The notes beneath the pieces are model-generated. The model searched no databases, had not been told where the DNA came from, and was given only the letters and a program-made list of their open reading frames with translations. From NCBI GenBank assembly GCA_947561585.1, contig CANNZV010001184.1, positions 111,044-175,043 of the forward strand: 64,000 nt of DNA. Reading direction: 5' to 3'. Positions 25,801 through 36,600 of this stretch are shown one piece after another; position 1 is the first letter of the stretch; each line of letters starts with the position of its first letter. The position numbers were made by a program, and so were the translations under genes. The stretch is from Caprella mutica. Lineage: Eukaryota > Arthropoda > Malacostraca > Amphipoda > Caprellidae.

Positions 25801-28597
25801 ACGCGACAATTTCAAAATTATCCGCATTAACATCTTTATACCATAACAAACATAGTTTCAACTGATCGTCTGGTTTTAAACCTAACTGCAAAAAAGCCTT
25901 GACAATATCAAAAACCAATAGTTTAGCATCGAACCTCAAATTAACTAATGCAGTGGTAATCTTTTTATTCAAATTTGGTCCAGGATAAATAGCTTTGTTA
26001 TGAGAAATGGGTTCACCTTTTAAGGGCTTCTGAGCTAAGTTAGCTAGATAAACCACACGACATTTTGTGGTATCATTATTCATTTTAAATACAGGCATGT
26101 GAGATAGAAATTTAATATCATTTCCATGCAGCAATTCTTTGAAATTTTCAATTTCTACAATGACCCCTGCATCAATTTGATCTTTAAATACCTTATTAAC
26201 CATTGCAAGACGAGATGGATTCTTTTTTAACTTACTCAAATTTGACTTCAAAATATTTTGAGCTAAATTGTAATTGCTATTCATCAAATCAGATGTACTT
26301 TCATTCCACAAAATAGGCATGATTATTCGCCCTTCATTATCACGTGAATGATTATCAATTGCAAAATTAGTTAACTCTCTATTCAACTCATCATTCTCCA
26401 TCTCAGTCTCGGCGTCAATATAATTCAAATACTTATAGCATTTCTCATTCAAAATATCACTCGAACAATCTGCTATCATAGATTTTGCAGCATCTTTAGC
26501 ATTCTCGAACGTAATTTCACTCACCTCAGTTGCAGCAGAAAAAACTTGCACTTCGACCTCATCACCGAAATATACCCCGGTGATGCCTGATGATGTACAA
26601 GGTTCGGTGACATGCAGTTCCTTCTGTTCGGTGTTAAGTGGTATCACCTCTTTGTGCAAATGTTCACCCTTATGGCTGTGATTAGCTTGAATAGAAACAT
26701 TAGAACAAGAAACATGCTTACTGATAGGGAGACAATTCAAATTAGCGTTCAATAGATCAGTTCTGCCAGCCAAAATCACTCCAACAATGCTGTCAAAATA
26801 GAATGCATTTTTGCCAAAGTTTACATTAGCAAAGGAAAATGTGTGAAGTGCATTTGAACCTAAAATGAAATTAAGGTTTTTAATTTCCTCGCTACCGTTT
26901 GTAAGGCTACTATCTGCTAACTTGTAGCCTTTCTTTACAAAGGAATCTGCTATAATTTTCAGTCCTGGTATTTTACACTTAGTTTTAATTTCTGGAACGC
27001 AAATAGCTTGAATTTTATTGAAAGTATCACCAAACCTTACATCGCATTCAACAATCCTAGTAGAGTAACTAACATTAGTGTTGAAGCCATTCACATTTAT
27101 TTTAACATTGTCATTAAGAACTTTTAAGTTCTGTTTTTTAGCAAAATCTGAATCAATGAAGCACGACTGTGCACCAGTATCAAGTAGAACTCTTAAAGTG
27201 CCTCCCCCGTTAGTAGAGCATGTGAACGTAGGCAAAATAACGTTACTATGTGGTGTATTAGTTTCACAGCCAACATAAACTTCAGACTTCTTGTCATAAT
27301 AATTGACATTTCTAGCACCTTGATCTGAACTGAAAGATTTATTATCCAACTTGTAACACAAAAAAGAGAGATGATTAGTTTTGCCACAATTAAAGCACTT
27401 CTTGAATTTAAATGTACAATTAGAAGAGCCATGATCTGGACTTAAACATCTGAAGCACAAAGATAAAGTTTTAATTCTCTCAATTTTATCCCTGTGATCA
27501 GGGTATCTAGGACACTTGGAAGTTGAATGTTCAGCCTCATTTTTATCTGTAGAGCATAGAACACAAGGTTTAAATTTAAAATTCCTAGAATTTCCTACTC
27601 TTCTACTTTCATTATCACTATAGTTCTGAGTTCTACCAACTTCTACACCTGCCGCAAAGCCACCAACAGTATTAGGATACTTATAATTACGAACAGATGC
27701 CTTATACCTATTTACTGCTTCGTATATGTGGTTCCTAATATCCGCTAAATCTGGGTAGGATTTATTTGAAAGCAAAATGAATTGAGACTGTAAATCATGC
27801 GGCAATGCTCGCCATATGAAATACTGCAAAACATCGTCAGAATTCATAGTTAGACTATTAAATGTATAAATAATATTATTCATAGAGCTAATGAAAAGAA
27901 AGGGATCCTCTTCGCTGCTTAGATTTAATTTACTCAGAGTTTCAATCACATCAAATTTTTGAAGAGTTTTAGAACCAAAGGCTTTCTCTAACAAAGTTCT
28001 AGCTTCGGTATAAGTTTGGTTCTCCCCTTGTAATGATCCTATTAGCGTTAATGGTTCGTTTTTCAATTGACCTTTCAGTAAAACGAACTTATCAAACTGA
28101 CTTAAATTATATTTACCAGTAACAGCCTCAAAATCGGAAATAAATCTAGCAATATTTTGACCCAACTCATGACCGTACTCGGGAAGTGGGAGCTGTGGGA
28201 GTTTCATCTGACTAGTGGGAACATAAGAATTTCTTGTCGGCTGAGCCTCATTAGGTACAGTTTCTAACAATGCGATAGTATCAGATATAGTCTTGGAATA
28301 TTCATCTATCCTATCTAATTCCCCATTTATTTCATCCCTATCTTTAATAAACCTCCACAGTCCCGAGTTAATTTTATCGTTAAGTTTGTCAAGTTGTTGG
28401 TCTAATGTTCTCAAATGAGAAATTTCAGCAGACCTATCACTACCAGTCAAACTTTCATGGGTAGTTCTTAATTTTTCACATTTTTTAGTAACTTTTTGCC
28501 TAACATGTTTCCTATTATTCTTATGGAAATTAAATTCCTCTACGCTACTTTCAACTTTATCAGGCATTTTACTGCTACCGGCAACCAAATCAGGCAT
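22838..28597 (-). CDS. BEL/Pao Gag-Pol polyprotein
   Basis: A single 1,919-residue frame that encodes all element proteins, to be cleaved by its own protease. The start is the ATG at 28597, directly after an in-frame TAA; Met11 is an alternative. Domains: predicted coiled coil ~30-115; DUF1759-type Gag core ~130-300; zinc knuckles C345-C348-H357-C362 (long spacing), C381-C384-H389-C394 and C401-C404-H409-C414; aspartic protease LLDTGAQS with D473, and ILG at 578-580; reverse transcriptase ~830-1050 with D897 in FDIVKAFLQ, SRVPFGLPCSP at 936-946 and YMDN at 980-983; RNase H ~1145-1290 with D1150, E1193, D1230 and D1284; integrase zinc domain H1484-H1489-C1519-C1522, and catalytic D1555, D1617, E1667; DUF5641-like tail ~1780-1870. 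No stop or frameshift interrupts it and length is typical of the superfamily. The one oddity is N983 where Asp is usual. No envelope frame follows. Capsid assembly, cDNA synthesis and integration are the family roles; activity here is inferred. Confidence 0.96.
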   Translation of the reverse strand: MPDLVAGSSKMPDKVESSVEEFNFHKNNRKHVRQKVTKKCEKLRTTHESLTGSDRSAEISHLRTLDQQLDKLNDKINSGLWRFIKDRDEINGELDRIDEYSKTISDTIALLETVPNEAQPTRNSYVPTSQMKLPQLPLPEYGHELGQNIARFISDFEAVTGKYNLSQFDKFVLLKGQLKNEPLTLIGSLQGENQTYTEARTLLEKAFGSKTLQKFDVIETLSKLNLSSEEDPFLFISSMNNIIYTFNSLTMNSDDVLQYFIWRALPHDLQSQFILLSNKSYPDLADIRNHIYEAVNRYKASVRNYKYPNTVGGFAAGVEVGRTQNYSDNESRRVGNSRNFKFKPCVLCSTDKNEAEHSTSKCPRYPDHRDKIERIKTLSLCFRCLSPDHGSSNCTFKFKKCFNCGKTNHLSFLCYKLDNKSFSSDQGARNVNYYDKKSEVYVGCETNTPHSNVILPTFTCSTNGGGTLRVLLDTGAQSCFIDSDFAKKQNLKVLNDNVKINVNGFNTNVSYSTRIVECDVRFGDTFNKIQAICVPEIKTKCKIPGLKIIADSFVKKGYKLADSSLTNGSEEIKNLNFILGSNALHTFSFANVNFGKNAFYFDSIVGVILAGRTDLLNANLNCLPISKHVSCSNVSIQANHSHKGEHLHKEVIPLNTEQKELHVTEPCTSSGITGVYFGDEVEVQVFSAATEVSEITFENAKDAAKSMIADCSSDILNEKCYKYLNYIDAETEMENDELNRELTNFAIDNHSRDNEGRIIMPILWNESTSDLMNSNYNLAQNILKSNLSKLKKNPSRLAMVNKVFKDQIDAGVIVEIENFKELLHGNDIKFLSHMPVFKMNNDTTKCRVVYLANLAQKPLKGEPISHNKAIYPGPNLNKKITTALVNLRFDAKLLVFDIVKAFLQLGLKPDDQLKLCLLWYKDVNADNFEIVAYKCSRVPFGLPCSPALLMIALYIMLIVDEENDPQDLRDLKTSIYHRMYMDNGAVGAPNSDQLLWAFRQIRDIFGSYSFPLQKFVSNDKKVNELIKLECNESPDVVTKLLGLNWNVESDNLFADKCYLDVECDTKRKVLSTYATNYDVFNINGPVLNRARLFLHLLQCKKDLKWDQKLSVEELNEWRNICNQVNKAQPFEIERFVGNETDSYQLIVCTDSSKDLCGVVLYLLNNESGKMNFLAAKNKIVGKNLENRSIPCLELVAILMDVETAIDMYKELSSNKTVNPIKITKLKLFTDSHVCLNWIQNFHSKYSKTNKLSVFVKNKLRKIGDECKSHEIEFRFCSGVDNPADFMTRVVSSKQLLDTNFHSGLNVDFVDSHDDQHPTVIVPNPNSVHCEVVYNITSELIATDKMEHEIVDSDRISNFGKLVNVHYLCLKFINQLKLRLKAKNGEAYQTLNIRNETELRKEAHRKCIAVDQWRHFPEVFNYLLSNRKLLRDAPPIISQLNVFLDQEGILRVKAKFKNWRGNKFGFPILLSKHSDLARKIVFDIHTKIGHSGVYSVLTELRKTIWIPQVYSFVKIVLRNCIVCRKQNNKPFKINQNSYRSFRSDPSVIPFRNIFIDYCGPYYVHINGSKTKVYLLIISCLWCRAVNIKISLDLSVQCFLRSLQLHVYEYGIPELIISDMGSQLRAGANIVSQFLSDKDSVEYLMENSIKKMTFEQFPKGKKELGGLIEIMVKLVKRILSSSVGHMVLDYFQFEFFVAQACHLVNRRPVAYKEALRDSRNLDFIPEPITPELLVKGYNLVSLNIIPELQRDSRDPDWSPFDANPDLAEDYNNLRRTREKLQKLYHEEFLATLAYQSSNMKKRFEPVKYTNVECGDLVLIREPFLKQSSYPLAIVESVLVNDMGEVTSAQLLKGATREKLERHVSSLIPLLRKCEYETDNTMNGASYRTEANSLPKPRKPSQRKAAINCRQRIKRCQDDGAV

Positions 28598-28876
28598 TTA
28601 GAATAAGGTAAACTCTACGAACAGTAAAATCTTAAACTTTATAGATCAAATAACAAATAAACTATATATAAATCAAACAACACGTAAACTAAATATAGAT
28701 CAAATAACACTATTATAATATAAGCTGAAACAAATAGTTTTAACAAAGGATTAAATTTATGCCCGAGAAGACAAAAAACCAGCCACCGGAGAAACGAGAC
28801 CACTACTGTAACAGGACCTGTAAATAATTAGTAATAGTATGCATAATATTAATAAGACATACTAAATACAAAAAAA
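28598..28876 (-). other. 5' leader of the element
   Basis: 279 bp between the primer-binding site and the gag-pol ATG, AT-rich, with an in-frame TAA right before the start codon. A 16-base string, tatagatcaaataaca, occurs twice (28640-28655 and 28694-28709), 54 bp apart, a partial duplication. Packaging signals would be expected here but none can be named from sequence. Confidence 0.65.
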
Positions 28877-28888
28877 GTTTGGGCGCCA
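28877..28888 (-). promoter_or_regulatory. Primer-binding site
   Basis: Immediately inside the 5' LTR the minus strand reads TGGCGCCCAAAC. A TGG start complements the CCA tail of a tRNA. TGGCGCCC is the start used by elements primed by lysine-type tRNAs, so a tRNA-Lys primer is plausible. The match beyond about ten bases cannot be judged without the host tRNA set. Confidence 0.8.
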
Positions 28889-29929
28889 TTTAGAGAAAAA
28901 GATCAGCTTTGCTTTCAAGAAACTATTCGCTTGTCAGGGGTCACCATGAACTAAAATAAAAGACTACCAACAAACAATCTAAACCTCTAAATGGCAAGGA
29001 TATAAATATCATTTAGAAAGATAGAATATATTTATTAGAATGCTACATAATTGTGGTAGCATGTTATTGTTAAAGTAATTCCCCCAAATGAAGCAGGTCT
29101 CTCAGCGTTACTGCTCTATCCCCGTGATGACTGAGATACCTGAAATTTAAGAAAGGAATTCAAATATCCAGTCATTTAATAATTTATATACCGCACAGGA
29201 TTTACAATCCTAGCCTTTTAAATATTGGCTTTAACTTTTAAATAATAAAAAAAATAATGTACAATCATAATTCCCTTATAATAACCGAGAATCCAATTCT
29301 ATTATATACTAATTTTAATCAGATTTTAATTATGTTTAATGAGATTAATTTAGAGGGTTAAAGAGTTCTTAATATCTTTATGGATGAAGAAAAGTAAAGA
29401 AAATGAATCCTTAACACTTACATCGTTTGATATTGTAGGTCCTGCACGGAAAACACTTCCATAGCGCTATCTCAGTAGTTGGTCAGTTTTAGGGTTTCAC
29501 CAGTGGCCAGTTCATCTCTCCTCGGGCATGACATCCCTCTCACTCCATGTTCAAAATATGGGTCTCCATTAAAGGTCTCATATTGCAATCGTTAGTTAAA
29601 GTACCGCATTCAAATATAGTGGATTAAACCCTAGCTAGGTAAGCACTTAGATGAGCTGAAGATAGGAATGACATATGGAGACTGATAGCTGTTTAAATGT
29701 TCACCGTAGGAGGAGGAGATGATAACTGACTTTTTAGCCCCAAACATTCCACAATCACAGGTGCGAAATAAAATGTTGCCAGATTTCTGCAGGTAAAACA
29801 GGGGAAAACAGAGGACGGCGAATCCACTCATTGCTCGATAACTCATTGTAATGGTCAAGGATTCATATGAATTAATATTGAAATCAAGCAAGAATGGATT
29901 CGCGGTCAGTTAAGGAATTATAATATACA
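28889..29929 (-). repeat. 5' LTR of the BEL/Pao element
   Basis: 1,041-bp direct repeat of 21620-22660 at a constant offset of 7,269. There are two transitions between the pair (21670 a versus 28939 g; 22503 g versus 29772 a) and no indels. In element sense it starts TGTATATTATA and ends CTCTAAA, so the termini are TG...AA rather than the usual TG...CA. The boundary is fixed by the target duplication outside and the primer-binding site inside. It holds a TATA-like box (29183-29190) and an AATAAA (29031-29036), which suggests U3 of roughly 0.77 kb, a short R and U5 near 0.13 kb. An 86-codon open frame inside it is present in both LTRs and is not considered a gene. Confidence 0.96.
29183..29190 (-). 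promoter_or_regulatory. TATA-like box in the 5' LTR
   Basis: The minus strand reads TATATAAA after GCGG. It lies about 740 bp into the LTR and about 150 bp before the LTR's AATAAA, the spacing expected if transcription starts near 29155 and R ends soon after the hexamer. The identical box in the 3' LTR is at 21914-21921. The LTR is AT-rich, so chance TATA strings are possible. Confidence 0.5.
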
Positions 29930-29934
29930 ATATC
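29930..29934. repeat. Target-site duplication, right copy (atatc)
   Basis: Second copy of the 5-bp duplication, directly outside the 5' LTR. The satellite then continues with agatgaagtcgacatc, the normal continuation of the split unit. Confidence 0.95.
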
Positions 29935-30679
29935 AGATGAAGTCGACATCAAATGAAGTCAACATAAAATGAAGTAAATATCAAATGAAGTCAACATCAA
30001 ATGAAGTAAACATCAAATGAAGTCAACATTAAATGATGTAAACATCAAATGAAGTGAATAAAAAATGAAGTAAACAACAAATGAAGTCATCATAAAATGA
30101 AGTCAACATCAAATGAAGTAAACATCAAATGAAGTAAACAACAGATGAAGTAAACATCAAATGAAGTAAACAACAAATGAAGTCAACATCAAATGAAGTC
30201 AACATTAAATAAAGTCAATATCAAATGAAGTAAACAACAAATTTAGAAAGCATCAAATGAAGTAAACATCGAATGAAGTAAACAACAAAGAAAGTAAACA
30301 ACAAATGAAGTAAACAACAAATGAAGTAAAAAAACAAATGAAGTCAACATCAAATGAATTCAACATCAAATGAAGTCAACATCAAATGAAGTAAACATCA
30401 AATTAAGTAAACATCAAATGATGTAAATATCAAATGAAGTCAACATCAAATTAAGTAAGCAACAAATGAAGTCAACATCAAATGAAGTCAACATCAAATG
30501 AAGTAAACATCAAATGAAGTAAACAACAGATGAAGTAAACATCAAATGAAGTAAACATCAAATGAAGTAAACATCAAATGAAGTAAACATCAAATGAAGT
30601 AAACATCAAATGAAATCAACATCAAATGAAGTAAACAACCAATGAAGTCAACATCAAATGAAGTAAACATCAAATTAAG

Positions 30680-33600
30680 TAAACATCAAATGAAGTAAAT
30701 ATCAAATGAAACAAACATCAAATGAAGTAAACATCAAATGAAGTAAACAACAGATGAAGTAAACATCAAATGAAGTAAACATCAAATGAAGTAAACATCA
30801 AATGAAGTAAACATCAAATGAAGTAAACATCAAATGAAGTAAACATCAAATGAAGTAAACATCAAAAGAAGTAAACATCAAATGAAGTAAACATCAAATT
30901 AAGTAAACATCAAATGAAGTAAATATCAAATGAAACAAACATCAAATGAAGTAAACATAAAATGAAGTAAACATCAAATGAAGTAAACCTCAAATGAAGT
31001 AAACAACAAATGAGGTAAACAATAAATGAAGTCAACATCAAATGAAATAAACATCAAATGAAGTAAACATCAAAAGAAGTAAACATCAAATGAAGTAAAC
31101 AACAAGTGAAATATATATCAAATGAAGTAAACAACAAATGAAGTAAACATCAAATGAAGTAAACATCAAATGAAGTAAACATCAAATGAAGTAAACATCA
31201 AATGAAGTAGTTGCAACAAATGAAGTCAACATCAAATAAAGTCAACATTAGATGAAGTAAACTTCAAATAAAGTAAAAATCAAATGAACTAAACATCAAA
31301 TAAAGTAAACAACAAATGAAGTAAACATCAAATGAAGTAAACATCAAATGAAGTAAACATCGGATGAAGTAAGCAACAAATGAAGTGAACAACAAATGTC
31401 AACATCAAATAAAGTCAATATCAAATGAAGTAAACATCAAATGAAGTAAATAACAAATGAAGTCAACATCAAATGAAGTCAACATCAAATGAAGTAAAAA
31501 AAAATGAAGTCAACATCAAATAAAGTCAACATCAAATGAAGTAACATCAAATGAAGTAAGCATTAGATGAAGTAAACATCAAATGATGTAAACATCAAAT
31601 GAAGTAAACATCAAATGAAGTCAACATCAAATGAAGTCAACATCAAATGAAGTAAACAACAAATGAAGTTAACATCAAATGAAGTAAACAATAAATGAAG
31701 TTAAAATCAAATGAAGTCAATATCAGATGAAGTCAGCATCAAATGAAGTCAACATAAAATGAAGTAAATATCAAATGAAGTCAACATCAAATGAAGTAAA
31801 CATCAAATGAAGTCAACATCAAGTGAAGTAAACATCAAATGAAGTAAACATCGAATGAAGAAAACATCAAATGAAGTAAACAACAAATGAAGTAAACATT
31901 AAATGAAGTAAACATCAAATGAAGTGAAAAAAAATGAAGTAAACAACAAATGAAGTCAACATCAAATGAAGTAAACATCAAATGAAGTCAACATCAAATG
32001 AAGAAAACAACAAATGAAGTAAACATAAACTAAAGTAAACATCAAATGAAGTAAACATCAAATGAAGTAAACATCAAATGAAGTAAACATCAAATGAAGT
32101 AAACATCAAATGAAGTAAACATCAAATGAAGTAAACATCAAATGAAGTAAACATCAAATGAAGTAAACATCAAATGAAGTAAACATCAAATGAAGTAAAC
32201 ATCAAATGAAGAAAGCAACAAATGAAGTAAACACACAAATGAAGTAAACATCAAATAAAGTAAACATCAAATGAAGTAAACATCAAATGAAGTAAACATC
32301 AATTAATGAAGTAAATATCAAATGAAATAAACATCAAATGAAGTAAGCAACAAATGAAGTAAACACACAAATGAAGTAAACGTCAAATGAAGTAAACAAC
32401 AAATGAAGTAAACAACAAATGAAGTCAACATCAAATGAAATAAACATCAAATGGAGTAAACATCATATGAAGTAAACATCAAATGAAGTAAACATCAAAT
32501 GAAGAAAACAACGAATGAAGTAAACAACAAATGAAATCAACATCAAATGAAGTCAACATCAAATGAAGTAACATCAAATGAAGTAAGCATTAGATGAAAT
32601 AAACATCAAATGAAGTAAAAAAAAATGAAGTCAACATCAAATGAAGTCAACATCAAATGAAGTAAACATCAAATGAAGTAAACATCAAATGAAGTCAACA
32701 TCAAATGAAGTCAACATCAAATGAAGTAAACAACAAATGAAGTTAACATCAAATGAAGTAAACAATAAATGAAGTAAACATTAAATGAAGTAAACATCAA
32801 ATGAAGTGAAAAAAAATGAAGTAAACAACAAATGAAGTCAACATCAAATGAAGTAAACATCAAATGAAGTCAACATCAAATGAAGAAAACAACAAATGAA
32901 GTAAACATAAACTAAAGTAAACATCAAATGAAGTAAACATCAAATGAAATAAACATCAAATGAAGTAAACATCAAATGAAGTAAACATCAAATGAAGTAA
33001 ACATCAAATGAAGTAAACATCAAATGAAGTAAACATCAAATGAAGTAAACATCAAATGAAGTAAACATCAAATGAAAAAAGCAACAAATGAAGTAAACAC
33101 ACAAATGAAGTAAACATCAAATAAAGTAAACATCAAATGAAGTAAACATCAAATGAAGTAAACATCAATTAATGAAGTAAATATCAAATGAAATAAACAT
33201 CAAATGTAGTAAGCAACAAATGAAGTAAACACACAAATGAAGTAAACGTCAAATGAAGTAAACAACAAATGAAGTAAACAACAAATGAAGTCAACATCAA
33301 ATGAAATAAACATCAAATGGAGTAAACATCATATGAAGTAAACATGAAATGAAGTCAACATCAAATGAAGTAAACATCGAATGAAGTAAACAACAAATGA
33401 AGTCATCATAAAATGAAGTCAACATCAAATGAAGTAAACATCAAATGAAGTAAAGAACAGATGAAGTAAACATCAAATGAAGTAAACAACAAATGAAGTC
33501 AACATCAAATGAAGTCAACATTAAATAAAGTCAATATCAAATGAAGTAAACAACAAATTTAGTAAGCATCAAATGAAGTAAACATCGAATGAAGTAAACA

Positions 33601-36600
33601 ACAAAGGAAGTAAACAACAAATGAAGTAAACAACAAATGAAGTAAAAAAACAAATGAAGTCAACATCAAATGAAGTCAACATCAAATGAAGTCAACATCA
33701 AATGAAGTCAACATCAAATGAAGTAAACATCAAATTAAGTAAACATCAAATGATGTAAATATCAAATGAAGTCAACATCAAATTAAGTAAGCAACAAATG
33801 AAGTCAACATCAAATGAAGTCAACATCAAATGAAGTAAACATCAAATGAAGTAAACAACAGATGAAGTAAACATCAAATGAAGTAAACATCAAATTAAGT
33901 AAACATCAAATGAAGTAAACATCAAATGAAGTAAACATCAAATGAAATCAACATCAAATGAAGTAAACAACCAATGAAGTCAACATCAAATGAAGTAAAC
34001 ATCAAATTAAGTAAACATCAAATGAAGTAAATATCAAATGAAGCAAACATCAAATGAAGTAAACATAAAATGAAGTAAACATCAAATGAAGTAAACCTCA
34101 AATGAAGTAAACAACAAATGAGGTAAACAGCAAATGAAGTCAACATCAAATGAAGTAAACATCAAAAGAAGTAAACATCAAATGAAGTAAACAACAAGTG
34201 AAGTAAACAACAAATGAAGTAAACAATAAATGAGGTAAACCACAAATGAAGTCAACATCAAATGAAATAAATATCAAATGAAGTAAACAACATATAAAGT
34301 AAACATCAAATGAAGTTAACATCAAATGAAGTAAACCACAAATGAAGTCAACATCAAATGAAATAAGTATCAAATGAAGTAAACAACAAATGAAGTCAAC
34401 ATCAAATGAAATAAATATCAAATGAAGTAAACAACAAATGAAGTAAACATCAAATGAAGTAAACATCAAATGAAGTAAACATCAAATGAAGTAATTGCAA
34501 CAAATGAAGTCAACATCAAATAAAGTCAACATTAGATGAAGTAAACATCAAATAAAGTAAAAATCAAATGAACTAAACATCAAATAAAGTAAACATCAAA
34601 TGAAGTAAACATCAAATGGAGTAAACATCAAATGAAGTAAACATCGGATGAAGTAAGCAACAAATGAAGTGAACAACAAATGTCAACATCAAATAAAGTC
34701 AATATCAAATGAAGTAAACATCAAATGAAGTAAATAACAAATGAAGTCAACATCAAATGAAGTCAACATCAAATGAAGTCAACATCAAATGAAGTAACAT
34801 CAAATGAAGTAAGCATTAGATGGAGTAAACATCAAGTGAAGTAAAAAAAAAATGAAGTCAACATCAAATGAAGTCAACATCAAATGAAGTAACATCAAAT
34901 GAAGTAAGCATTAGATGAAGTAAACATCAAATGAAGTAAACATCAAATGAAGTCAACATCAAATGAAGTCAACATCAAATGAAGTAAACAACAAATGAAG
35001 TTAACATCAAATGAAGTAAACAATAAATGAAGTTAAAATCAAATGAAGTCAATATCAGATGATGTCGACATCAAATGAAGTCAATATAAAATGAAGTAAA
35101 TATCAAATGAAGTCAACATCAAATGAAGTAAACATCAAATGAAGTCAACATCAAGTGAAGTAAACATCAAATGAAGTAAACATCGAATGAAGAAAACATC
35201 AAATGGAGTAAACAACAAATGAAGTAAACATTAAATGAAGTAAACATCAAATGAGTTGAAAAAAAAATGAAGTAAACAACAAATGAAGTCAACATCAAAT
35301 GAAGTAAACATCAAATGAAGTCAACATCAAATGAAGAAAACAACAAATGAAGTAAACATAAACTAAAGTAAACATCAAATGAAGTAAACATCAAATGAAG
35401 TAAACATCAAATGAAGTAAACATCAAATGAAGTAAACATCAAATGAAGTAAACATCAAATGAAGTAAACATCAAATGAAGTAAACATCAAATGAAGTAAA
35501 CATCAAATGAAGTAAACATCAAATGAAGTAAACATCAAATGAAGAAAGCAACAAATGAAGTAAACACACAAATGAAGTAAACATCAAATGAAGTAAACAT
35601 CAAATGAAGTAAACATCAATTAATGAAGTAAATATCAAATGAAATAAACATCAAATGAAGTAAGCAACAAATGAAATGAACACATAAATGAAGTAAACGT
35701 CAAATGAAGTAAACAACAAATGAAGTAAACAACAAATGAAGTCAACATCAAATGAAATAAACATCAAATGGAGTAAACATCATATGAAGTAAACATCAAA
35801 TGAAGTAAACATCAAATGAAGAAAACAACGAATGAAGTAAACAACAAATGAAATCAACATCAAATGAAGTCAACATCGAATGAAGTAAACAAAAATTGAA
35901 GTCAACATGAAATGAAGTCAACATCAAATGAAGTAAACATCGAATGAAATAAACAACAAATGAAGTCATCATAAAATGAAGTCAACATCAAATGAAGTAA
36001 ACATCAAATGAAGTAAACAACAGATGAAGTAAACATCAAATGAAGTAAACAACAAATGAAGTAAACAACAAATGAAGTAAACATCAAATGAAATAAATAT
36101 CAAATGAAGTAAACAACAAATGAAGTAAACATCAAATGAAGTAAACATCAAATGAAGTAAACATCAAATGAAGTAAACATCAAATGAAGTAATTGCAACA
36201 AATGAAGTCAACATCAAATAAAGTCAACATTAGATGAAGTAAACATCAAATAAAGTAAAAATAAAATGAACTAAACATCAAATAAAGTAAACATCAAATG
36301 AAGTAAACATCAAATGAAGTAAACATCAAATGAAGTAAACATCGGATGAAGTAAGCAACAAATGAAGTGAACAACAAATGTCAACATCAAATAAAGTCAA
36401 TATCAAATGAAGTAAACATCAAATGAAGTAAATAACAAATGAAGTCAACATCAAATGAAGTCAACATCAAATGAAGTCAACATCAAATGAAGTAACATCA
36501 AATGAAGTAAGCATTAGATGGAGTAAACATCAAGTGAAGTAAAAAAAAAATGAAGTCAACATCAAATGAAGTCAACATCAAATGAAGTAACATCAAATGA

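Larger units (their letters stand above)
21620..29929 (-). mobile_element. Complete BEL/Pao LTR retrotransposon
   Basis: An 8,310-bp element inserted in the satellite, transcribed on the minus strand. Reading from high to low coordinates: 5' LTR (28889-29929), primer-binding site, 5' leader, one gag-pol frame (22838-28597), short 3' untranslated stretch with a hairpin, polypurine tract, 3' LTR (21620-22660). It is flanked by a perfect 5-bp duplication, atatc. Assignment to BEL/Pao rests on a single Gag-Pol frame with protease, RT, RNase H, integrase order and no envelope, a DUF1759-type Gag, the BEL form of the RNase H and integrase motifs, and a DUF5641-like C-terminus. LTRs differ at two sites in 1,041 bp, so insertion is recent. 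Whether it can still move depends mainly on the unusual RT active site. No second copy or solo LTR lies in the window. Confidence 0.97.

Noticed and set aside
27193..27432. 79-codon minus-strand frame overlapping gag-pol
   Set aside because: Another reading frame over the zinc-knuckle and protease region of gag-pol; no independent evidence.
28640..28709. Tandem repeat in the element leader
   Set aside because: Only a 16-base string is shared between the two 54-bp halves, so it was noted in the leader entry and not called a repeat feature of its own.
21620..29929. Envelope gene in the element
   Set aside because: Only 177 bp separate the gag-pol stop from the 3' LTR, with no open frame; the element is not an env-bearing type.
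34146..34469. Minus-strand frames of about 60-113 codons throughout the satellite
   Set aside because: They are periodic 16-residue translations of the tandem unit, open only by loss of one TGA per 48 bp, with no domains, no upstream signals and lengths set by module copying.
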